DNA of 64,000 bases from Rhizophlyctis rosea (taxonomy: Eukaryota; Chytridiomycota; Chytridiomycetes; Rhizophlyctidales; Rhizophlyctidaceae). The notes beneath the pieces are model-generated. The model was not told where the DNA came from. It worked only from the letters and a program-made list of their open reading frames with translations, and made no database searches. The stretch spans positions 1-64,000 of the forward strand of contig JADGJC010000063.1 in assembly GCA_027596075.1 (NCBI GenBank), in the 5' to 3' direction. A program made the position numbers and the translations under genes. Positions 55,200 to 64,000 of the stretch are shown here, in pieces; position 1 is the stretch's first letter; every line of letters starts with the position of its first letter.

Positions 55200-58100
55200 T
55201 CACGACGCGCGGGTAGGGGAGCCCTTTGTTGGTGATGCGGTCGCGTTCAGGAAATCGTCAATTTCCTTCATCTGTAATTGAAGAATCAAACAGCAAAGTC
55301 AACAAGAAGTACCTCATCGAAATAGAGATCCTAGAGATCCAAAACGCCGCCGGGAGTCAATTCCGTACATACCTGATCGTCCAACTCCGCCATAAATTCG
55401 TCCCCCGTCATCTGTTGCACATCTGCATCCATCGCCCCTCCACCCTCCGTGCCTTCATCCAAATCCCCCAAATCGATACTTCCTATGCTGTCATTCGTTA
55501 CCAAAGGTTGTGGTGGCGCACCACCCGATGAAGGCGATTGTTGTGAAGTATTTGGCGTCGGGGCTGGCTTGGCGGCACTTGCTGTGGAGGGTTGGGATGT
55601 CGATAATGATGATGATGCTGCTGTAGGTGTCAGATTTGGAATTTGCCGGAAGGCAACACAAATGCTTACCGGCTGAAGATGTAGAAGGTAGTGTGGGCAC
55701 ATGATGTGAATCCGACCGATGTGGCAAACTGGGAGGTCGACCCAATTTTGTCGTTTCGTACTGCTTAACGGCTTGGTCAAGCACATCATTGACGGATAAA
55801 ATGGTTCCTGGATCATCAGGTGAGTCTCTCAAGAGTTCATGGTGGTACATATGAGTTATTTAAAAAGCGGTCAAACCCTACCCAAAAGTTCCTCCTCCAT
55901 CCCCATATTATTGTTCACAAGCTGATGCAGTTGAACCTGGAAGGCTTTAGTATCTTCGTACAGTTGCTGCATTGACCTCCCAAAATTAGATCTGAAACAA
56001 CTTTCAAACTGATTCAAGCAATCAACCAACCTGCAAAACCTCCTGATTCTCCTCCGCACCTCCCGCCTGAATCATCTCCGTCAACACCATGGCCGTCTCC
56101 ACCGCCCTGTCCATATCCTTCCGCAACGACACAGGATCAGGCGCACTCGGCGGTGGTGGTGGCGACGAGGACCGTCTCGACGGTCGTGGTGGTTTCGGGG
56201 GCATCTCTTCATCAGATTCCTCCTCGTCCTCATCATCTCCTTTGGGTACACCATACTCCCCCCGTGCCAACGCGGCAGCCCTCTCCTTCTCTTCCTGAGC
56301 TTTCAGAATCGTCGCGTTGCGCTGGCAGTAAATGACAATGTCATTCATGAGGCGTGCCAGTTCCTCATCCTCCTGAGTTCAGAATGAGGAAATGTGATGG
56401 TTTGGTCATTTGAGAGCGAGCAAGAAACCGAGGCTGGTTCCAGGCTATTACCTCATAACCGCTACTCTTCCCCAACGACGGCGCAATCTCCAAAGACGTA
56501 ATGCTCTGATTCATCTTCAACGAAACAGCCAAAGCCATCGCACCGGCCAATCCAAGCGGGTTGTACGCCAGATGCAGCCGCTGGATCGACGTCGTCAGCG
56601 GCAGTGCTTCCGCCAAAGCTATCGTCGCTTCAGATCCGATGTTGGTATTTGCCAGCGAAAGCTCGCGAAGCTTTTTGTTGAGACTGAGTGCGTCCTTGAG
56701 CATCATGATCTGTTTCAACAGTGCCGCTTTAGCCTCCGCTTCACCATCATTGCTTGGCATGCTCAATCCAACCAAGTCTTACCCCATGCATATCATTCTC
56801 ACCACTCATCATGTTCCCGCTGAGATCCAATACTTCCAACCCTTTGTTCGATCTCTGCAAGCCCAGGTTGGTTTTATGCATCATCTCAAATATCTGAGCG
56901 ACCAATACCAACCAACGCCTCAGCAATCGAACACAAATCAATCGAATCCAACTTATTATCCCGCAAGCTCAAGTTCTTCAACCGCCGATTTCGTGCCAAC
57001 GCCTTCGCAACATACGCCACTCCATGCTGTCGCCATCCGAAAAACTTCAAAATGCCGAGCAAGCGTGCATCATAACCCAAATTCGACTAATCGCGCTTTA
57101 CCTTCAGCTGGTTACCCCGAAGATCCAATGTCTGCAGTCGATTTCGCATCTGCTTGTTCTGACCAGATTCCCTCCTGATCATTTCCGACAGTGGTGGCCC
57201 ACAATCGGCTGTGAGACGATTGTTGCGGAGCGACAGATGCTTCAGGCGGGATCGACGGATGCCAGGCGCTTACGTTTAAATTTAGTGCATTGCCATGATG
57301 AAAAGAAATCGTTTGCCCATCATACCAATGATCTCAAGCGACTGGGCTTTCAGGCGACAAGAGTCCAGTCGTAACACCTCCAAGGTAGCACCCGCAGGCG
57401 GAATCAACGACCCTTGAGCGAGCGCATGTCCCAGGTACGCCAAGCCCCTCCGGTCCATATTGACTCCACTCATGTCAAGGTACCGAAGCGCTTTACTCTG
57501 GATAGATACGTTGGACATCACAGAACCACAGAAGATGAGCTTTGTGCCAGACGGTACCTTCTTCACATACACAGATATGTACTTGACTCCGTTCATCTTC
57601 AGCCTTTTGTTATTCGCCAAGCTCAGCCAGGGAAGTGTGTCACAGCTCAAAACGGCATGAAGGATCCCTTTCAGGCTCTATAGGCGTAATTAGCTCCTTG
57701 CAAACTGAACCTGTCAGGATCTCCCTCAAATACCTCATCTTCCAACCCGCAGCCGTCCAAGTTTAGGTGCTGCAAGCCAAAGTCCACAATCAAGACATCC
57801 GCCAATGACGCCGCGCTGCTTCGGTCCAATGTGACACCTGTCACAAATCCTCAAAAGTCAATACACCGTCCGTAGCCAACCATTCCGCGCAATTTTGCAT
57901 ACCAGAAAGATCGATCTTGACCAACACCCCGCTCGTCTGTGCCGCATTCCTCATCTGCACATCTAACTTCTCAATATATGGCTCGCCCTTCTTATCGCAG
58001 GTCTGATGATAATAGTTCATCAGATCTTCGGCAAGGAGATCAGGCACCCGGCCTTCCTCCCTCTGGACCTCCACCGAGGCGTCCTCCTTCCAACCCGGTT

Positions 58101-59335
58101 CATTCTCACTAGATCTTTGACGTTGCACCGTCTGGAATCGACGCTCATTTTCTGACATGTGTTGCTGGTCCTCGGATGGAGGAGTGCCTGGTGGAGACGG
58201 CTCGGTTTTGAGTTCTTCGGGATCTGGCGTGAAATCGGGTTCAGGATCAATGGTGATATCAGGGAATGAGAATCGGACGTGTTTGGGAAGTTTGCTGAGT
58301 GGAGTATGACCGGGCGGTGCTATGTCATTAAGAAAACTGCTCAATGAATCGCTGGAGGCTGAGATCACGAATGGGTTGGATGCATTCTGTGCTGGGGCGG
58401 GCTCGGTTGGAGCGGGAGCAACGGAGTCTGAGGAACCACGCGCGCTGTCTCGGCTCGTTGTTGATGAGCGCAACTTTGTGAATGACAGTCCCAATACTTC
58501 CGCAGCTTGATCCATCTTTGAAGAAAGCCATTCTGGCCGCTTAAACATTGACTGGGATGGTCCACGCGAGACAGGAGGCGATTGTCCAACTTTCAATATG
58601 GATTTTGCTGGACGCGCGTCAGGTGGAGGGGGTCGAGAGGGTTTGGGGGAGGGAACAGGAGAATCTGGACAAGAAAAGCAACATGGTGAGAACTATGTCC
58701 CCCATGACGCATGCAAGCTATGCCCTAAATGGTCAACGCCAGCCATCGGCAAATAACTTACATCGTACACCTCTAGGCTCATCGCCCCCCTGCCTGGCAA
58801 TAATCCACCCAATGGACATCTCCAACAGTGACTGATGCCCTGCACCCCTCCCGCTCGTCCGATCCGTCACACATTCTGCTATTGCCACTTCGCACGTGTT
58901 CACATCAAACCCCATTGACAGCAGCTGAGCCAATACCGAGTCTGGATCGTTTTCATCCTCCTCGTAGGCGTGATGCGGCGTGGGGTGACCTTGATTGGAG
59001 GCGGTTGATTCGTCTACTGGTTTGCTGGCGGAGCTGGACGCGCCGTGCGTCGCGGTGTCATCTGTAAGATGCTCTGACGAGTGAACAGTTGCGGCAACGG
59101 AGGGAGAGTAGGTGTCGATGGTGGCAGCTTGGAGAGCGGTTCGATGTTCGTCGGTGGGAACGGGTGGTATCACCGCAGCACTGGAACCTTCCAACTCTGT
59201 TGCCTGCGCGTGGGACTGCGCTCCGGTTTGCTCTTCCATAGCAGGAACGGGCCCCTTCCCTTTGGCTTCTGAACCTTTCGGCCCGTTGTCTTCGTCAAGA
59301 GATAGGGTTTGGGACGGGTTTGAAGTTTCTGCCAT
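55200..59335 (-). CDS. PPP1R37-like leucine-rich-repeat scaffold with UBA and GAT domains
   Basis: A multi-exon gene. The first exons are 59335-58762, 58664-57867, 57837-57734, 57677-57573 and 57497-57326; later borders are partly ambiguous down to the stop at 55200. A UBA-like domain lies at about residues 140-190 (LAQLLSMGFDVNTCEVAI, MSIGWIIA). A PP1 docking motif of RVxF type follows (KHVRFSFP) with KSILKV before it. Leucine-rich repeats then run for several hundred residues (LPWLSLANNKRLKMNG, KALRYLDMSGVNM, LKHLSLRNNRL, LQTLDLRGNQL, LRELSLANTNIG). A stretch like the end of human PPP1R37 (NATILKAQEEKER) follows. Near the C-terminus is a GAT-type helix bundle (SMQQLYEDTKAFQVQL, then LSVNDVLDQAVKQYE). 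PPP1R37 inhibits PP1; UBA and GAT domains bind ubiquitin. A ubiquitin-responsive PP1 scaffold is inferred. Confidence 0.78.
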
Positions 59336-59897
59336 GTTAGGTTCCGGAACGCGTTTGGCGTGGGAGAGGTATTGTGTGTCCGGCGACTGAAGAATGCGTG
59401 TCTGATCAAAGATGATTATTTACGCTTCCTTCACGCGTCGCATAGAGAGCTTGCTGCGTACACTTCAGCAGTTCTGACGAGATTGGCTCTACCCACGGAG
59501 GCAACGCTTTTTTTCAATATTATGTGACGGAGATGGAGAGGGTACGCGAGGGTGAGCGGGTAAAGGAATTCTGGGGAACGCGTGGATCGAGGCTTGCCGC
59601 CAGCAGGGCTGCATTGCAGTTGTGAGTCGTGACTGGGAGACTGGGCGGGCCCTGCCACTACGGCCGCGCCAAGTAAACTGTCAATTCAACCAGGCTGACT
59701 CAGCCCTCTGAACCCCCCATATACGCAATACATATCACGAGCTGCTATTGTGCCTAACTAAAAAGCGCAAACAAACAAATGATAAGGCAAAAATATATTA
59801 TAAACAAGGTTCACCCTTCTGCATTTTTTGGCAAGAAAGGAGAGGACAGGCCTAATACGTGCTCTGAACCCCCATCTCGGATTTTCCATCCATCCTA
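59336..59897. other. Intergenic
   Basis: About 560 bp between two minus-strand genes: upstream of the UBA/LRR gene and downstream of the F-box-like gene. AT-rich near 59770-59810. No gene is supported. Confidence 0.4.
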
Positions 59898-62005
59898 TCA
59901 ACTCTTCCCAGCAGCAGCCACCAAAACCGCTTTCAAGTTAGCGCACAACTCCACCGCTATCGTGTACGCCTCGCTCCACCACTCTTTCTTCTCCTTCCCT
60001 TTCCCCCAAAGCCCCGAATCTCCTCCATCAGTAATCAATCTTTCCCTTCTCAAAGACCATCTTGGGGTTTCGTCATCATCGCTCAAATCATCATTCGTAC
60101 TCCCCTCATCCCCATGCAAACCACCCGTACTGCTCGCACCAGCAGAACTAGGGAAGTAAGGCATGTAAGGGTGAGGCAGCGGTGGATTATCATACCGATC
60201 GTAGCGATTCATGCTACACGATTCCTCAAGCCTCGAAACCGCATTCGCACTCTCCCCCGCCACGATCGCATCTCCCAATGCACCCAGCTTCCCACCAACC
60301 CACATCTCAAGCTCCTTGTTCCACCCTCCACCATTCCCAACCTGCTTCCTAACGGCATCCACCACAGCCTTGAAGAACCCCATCGCCCCAAAATACCTCG
60401 CTCGCTGCGGGAAAAGGTCAAGGTGTTCAGGTGCCATTGGGACCCCACGTTGCAAAGCGTCAACAATCGCTGTCAGGAGCTGCTGATTTGTGAATTCGTG
60501 ATTCGCAGGAGGTTGATGTGGTCTAAGGGAGTGGTGTGCAGGAGCTGAGCTCATATAATTCCGTTCAATACGGAATGCGGCAGTGACCCAATTGTCGAAC
60601 AGTTTCCGGGTAAGCTCGTGGGTGGGGGCAAACCTGCTTCGGATGAACGGCCACGCTTTGAAAGGGAAACTTTGGAACTTGTTAAGGAAGCTGTACGTGT
60701 TCATAATTCGCAAGAACGACTTGGCGACTAGGTCGTCCGTGACGGTGGGGAAGGCGGTTTGGAGGTGGCGGATGGGTTGATTGGGGGAGGCATAGGAGTC
60801 GAGGAAGATGGTGTCGAGGGTATCTTCGAGGATTTCAGGGAGGTTGGACTCGGTGGCATATTTTCTGACGAGTTCGATCCCGGCTTCGCGACTTGAAGGC
60901 ACTTTTATGGCCTTGATGAGGGTGTTGACGAGATGTTTGGGTAGAAGGGTGAAGCCTCTTCCCAACAGCAGATCTAGATGTTCAAAATCCATTGACATGA
61001 TATGATTCATGACTTCCTCATTGATAGCCGCAATGAACCTCTGCTTAGGGAAACCGTTGCCCATAAGGGAAAGGAAGAGTTCATAGTGGGCGGGATCAGG
61101 GGAACTACATAAATATTTGATATCGTACGGTGTCTCTTCCAGCTTGGCATACACTATCGGACAATAGGCATAATCCTGAATCAACGATTGCATACGGGAC
61201 ATGTGATAATCCCCCGTTCTAACCCGCAGATATTCGCGAAGACCGCTAGCAAACACGGAATGATCATCGAGCGTTACGTTGAGGTTGTTTCCAAATTTGG
61301 CGTGGCCGAGGGTGAGCATTTGGGCGATGACCAGGGGGTGGAAGCTTATGCGATTATGATAGCCACCCGAATCCCGCGCGAAGTTTCGTAACAAGACTTG
61401 GACTGCTGCGCGGGTGAGGACGGCCCCTTGTTCCAACAAAGCATTGAGCAACTCAACAGTAAAGATTTTGCTGTATCTAGACTGATAGACAAGTGCCTGG
61501 ATGGAACATGGAATACCGACTTCGTTCCGGAGGACTTTGGTGCGGACGTGGGTTTGCTTGCCTAGGGAGGAGAAATACTTGGCGGTTTTGACGAGGCGGG
61601 AGCGGCCTGTTGTTGCGAGAACAAACACTTCGGTCCAAATTTCGTCTGGGAGGTGGGAATATTTGGTCGGGACGATGTCTAGCCGTGGGAGGGGAGGAGG
61701 TGGTATGGATGGGAGAGTCCGGTCACGCCTATTCGGCAGCGGCATAGACGACGGCGCGCTGGGTCGGCTTGACAGCATCTGATACAACATTCGGTGCCTT
61801 TGCCAGCGCTGAAGCGATTCCAATGTTTCTGTACAGGAAACTTTAGTTAAGATACACCATTCAAAGCAGCTGGTCAATTTGCCGACTTCTTACCTTCGTC
61901 AGCACCTTCAAGATCCTCCTCAGACTCACTGGGATCCTCATCGTCATCATCTATGAAGCCGTCGTGTAGGTCTTCATCAGAGTCAAATTCATCGCTGTAC
62001 ATCAT
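59898..62005 (-). CDS. Large F-box-like protein
   Basis: Two exons (62005-61894, 61828-59898) join in phase to 680 residues. The N-terminus is acidic (DSDEDLHDGF, DDDDEDPSESEEDLEG). An F-box-like segment lies near residues 85-130 (YSHLPDEIWTEVFVLATTGR, then LVKTAKYFSSLG). The rest is a long, mostly alpha-helical region with repeated hydrophobic pairs (FTVELLNALLEQGAVLTRAA, FEHLDLLLGRGFTLLPKH), which recalls degenerate ankyrin-type helices. The C-terminus is Gly/Ser/Asp-rich before a last helix (SEAYTIAVELCANLKAVLV). A role as an SCF substrate adaptor is inferred from the F-box only. The start is set at the first Met of MMYSDEF; the frame stays open for 137 codons upstream to 62416, so a longer form is possible. 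Confidence 0.68.
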
Positions 62006-62934
62006 GATTGAAGTGTGGTTGACCAAAACGTCACTTGTGTTTGAAAGGCAAGGTGTGCTCAAAAATAGATAGGGATGGAGGGACTGAGGGTCAAAAAGGG
62101 CAATCTTCCACTTGGTGTGGGATTTCGGTGGATCACCTATGCAAATTAGACCAGATGCGGCCAAATTGGTTAACGATGGTGGCACAGCAATGGGTGGCAA
62201 AATCGCAGGCGTCCACATGTTCGGACAAGCAACAGAGGGACAACCGACAGTCCAGAAAGTAGGAAAGGAAGTCCATCGGGAGTATTTGATTGGTCCATCA
62301 TCGTGGAGGAGGGATTGTGGAGGAATATGCGCAGAAAGACGCATGCCACCTGCACATGTCATCCCCAGCAATTCAAGACCTCTAGGTTTTCCTTGAAACT
62401 GGAATATCCACGACAAGGAATGAGCGGTCTCTAAGTTCGTCCACGCACTTCATGACCCTCGCTCTCCACGGAATAATCCGCCTGCCACGGTGATCCATTC
62501 GGCATTCCTACAATGGCATATCACAGCACGCAAAGCCGGTTTGAGTGCTTTATGCGAACTGCGGTGATTCTGCTTTGATTCAGATGCTGCTGGGGTTGTC
62601 GATTTGCGTTTTTGGTCTTCCCTGATGGATTGTCACCAACATAATGGCCCAAATTTATGCCACCATTATAATGTCTTCACCAGTCTCTGAAATCGATGAA
62701 CCATAACAGCCGGTTTGAATCCTGTTCTCTGCATCGACCGCATTCTGCCGTTATCAAAGAATCATTCATCGCATCTGAAGCTTGGTCCTGCCGCGATGTC
62801 GCTTTGAAATCATGACATGCATCGAAAATCGGATGACTTCAATCAAAATAGGGACGTATGAGACTGGCCATCCGAAGCAAGCGCCCTAGTGAGCATTCTC
62901 GCAATGCAAATTTCCAACTCGGCATTGAAGATCT
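62006..62934. other. Intergenic
   Basis: About 930 bp between two minus-strand genes. The first 410 bp are open in the frame of the F-box-like gene, and also on the plus strand in another frame, without conserved motifs. The remaining 500 bp show no exon or RNA gene. Confidence 0.35.
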
Positions 62935-64000
62935 TCATCGCTGCATTTCTGCCAACCGATTGCGCACAAATCTATCAATAGGATTTTTCTTGGTCTGCTG
63001 CGCAATCCTCCTCGCCATTCGCAACAACTCTTGCTTGTCCGCTGGGCTGAGGTGCTGCGTGCGCGAGAGCTGGTCCAGCATGTCAAACACAATTTGATCG
63101 TGGCCACCTAGTAATCCGAGTCAGGAGGTCTTTTCGGAGAACGCATTTGGCAGTCAGATCATAGAAAAGCCAAAAGACTTACTCCACTCTTGTATCAAGT
63201 CCTTCAGGCGACGCTGCACGTCCTCCTTGTCCGTCCAAGACCCCCATGGTTGTTGCGCCCTTTCTACCAGACCGTCCCGGTGACCTGACCGATACGCTCC
63301 CGATGGATGAGCAGGAGATTCAGACCGAGACCGCTTTCGCACTTGATCGACTCGTTGGTTGGGGTACGGTCGTGACTCACGATGTTGATCGTGGGGTGGA
63401 AACTGATCAACCTGTTGTTTCCACTGACGTGGCTCACGGTGATGATCATGTGGCGGATGGCCGTTGCTGCTTTGACGAGCCATGGACGGAGGCGCTGCCG
63501 GACCGTTTGAAGGGCCCTGGTGTCGCGACGGAGGACCGAGCCCCATGGCGTGATCCGGTAATGGTGGCGTCCGACCGTCTCGCACATTGGCGCCCGGATG
63601 AGGATGCCCGTTGCGGTGCCGTTGCTGATCGAATGAAGGTGTTGCCCGGGGATCGCGAGCCGATTCACTTGACGGGGTTCTGGCCATCTCCGGTGGTCGC
63701 CCGCGGGCAATGTGACGGTCAGGCGCTGCATCTTCTGGAGGATGTGAGACGAGATGCTTGTGCTGAATTGTTGGTGGTGCGGTGTATGACTGTGGGACAG
63801 GGCCTTGTCGACCATTTGTGGCATTCGCAGCAAATTCAGGATGTACAGCAGGCGGATTTGCGATTGGTTGGCTGCCGGAAACTGGGTAAGGTTGGACGCT
63901 TGGTGATACGGCTGGTGGGACTGCATGTGGCGGCAGATGGAGAGCTGAAGGGATTTGATAAAGTTGACCATTGCGCGCTGCTGCTGCTGGAAGCCGGGGA
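62935..64000 (-). CDS. Pro/His-rich protein, 5' end beyond the window
   Basis: Two exons are visible: 64000-63183 (open to the window edge) and 63107-62935, joined in phase with canonical GTAAGT and TAG borders. The visible part is about 330 residues. Most of it is disordered and rich in Pro, His, Arg and Ser (PPHDHHREPRQWKQQ, VRKRSRSESPAHPSG). The C-terminus is a compact helical segment: SWTDKEDVQRRLKDLIQEW, then IVFDMLDQLSRTQHLSPAD and LLRMARRIAQQTKKNP. I do not recognise the family. The RS-like and basic segments would suit a nuclear or RNA-linked protein, but that is conjecture. No start codon can be assigned. Confidence 0.6.

Noticed and set aside
62006..62416. N-terminal extension of the F-box-like protein
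   Set aside because: The frame is open, but a plus-strand frame is open as well and no motif supports translation; noted as an alternative start.

Overview
The window is nuclear DNA of an early-diverging, zoosporic (chytrid-type) fungus. This is an inference from gene content: a chitin synthase export chaperone (CHS7), a Zn2Cys6 regulator of the Ert1/AcuK type, ATG101, a CLU1 protein, a CFEM-like GPI protein and ankyrin-like proteins with a repeated W-W motif. Genes are compact with many short GT-AG introns (about 45-100 bp). Flanks are near 50% GC, and no phage, IS or CRISPR material is visible. One 10-N assembly gap lies at 16856-16865. Exon boundaries below were read by hand from splice signals and frame continuity, and the ones that stay ambiguous are flagged.

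Layout. 0.8-2.2 kb: F-box-like gene (-). 2.5-6.3: carboxylic acid reductase (A-T-R) carrying an N-terminal ZZ zinc finger (+). 6.5-7.8: RGS-domain membrane protein (-). 8.3: relic of an F-box-like gene. 8.6-10.1: orphan protein (-). 10.4: tRNA-like element. 10.8-11.8: dienelactone hydrolase (-). 12.3-13.6: arrestin-like protein (-). 15.5-17.4: Zn2Cys6 regulator with the N gap (+). 17.7-19.0: ATG101 (-). 19.8-20.8: single-pass SH3 protein (+). 21.7-26.3: CLU1/TIF31 (+). 26.3-30.6: long stretch without a convincing gene. 30.6-32.5: Q-rich disordered protein (+). 33.7-35.0: secreted Cys-rich protein (-). 35.2-36.7: MFS transporter (+). 37.0-38.3: CHS7 (-). 38.9-40.0: W-W ankyrin-like protein (+). 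41.1-42.4: arrestin-like gene with an in-frame TGA (+). 42.9-44.3: CobW/ZNG1-type metallochaperone GTPase (-). 44.9-46.1: decayed CFEM/GPI gene (-). 47.0-47.7: CRE/CCAAT promoter array with divergent TATA boxes and a structured transcript candidate. 47.9-49.1: unknown acidic protein (-). 49.6-51.2: ECO1 cohesin acetyltransferase (+). 51.3-53.5: RING protein (-). 53.8-55.1: ketohexokinase-like pfkB kinase (+). 55.2-59.3: UBA + PPP1R37-like LRR + GAT scaffold (-). 59.9-62.0: F-box-like protein (-). 62.9-64.0: 5'-truncated Pro-rich gene (-).

The genes do not form one pathway. Ubiquitin-linked proteins recur (three F-box-like genes, a RING protein and the UBA/GAT scaffold), and several neighbours share divergent promoters. 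The most unusual structure is non-coding: at 47086-47555 at least six TGACGTCA-type sites are each followed 31-33 bp later by an inverted CCAAT box. The array lies between oppositely oriented TATAAAAG boxes, and the right-hand box sits 29 bp before a hairpin-forming sequence that ends in TTTT. Other items worth follow-up are the ZZ-carboxylate reductase fusion, the UBA-PP1-LRR-GAT scaffold, and the neighbouring decayed genes at 41-46 kb.
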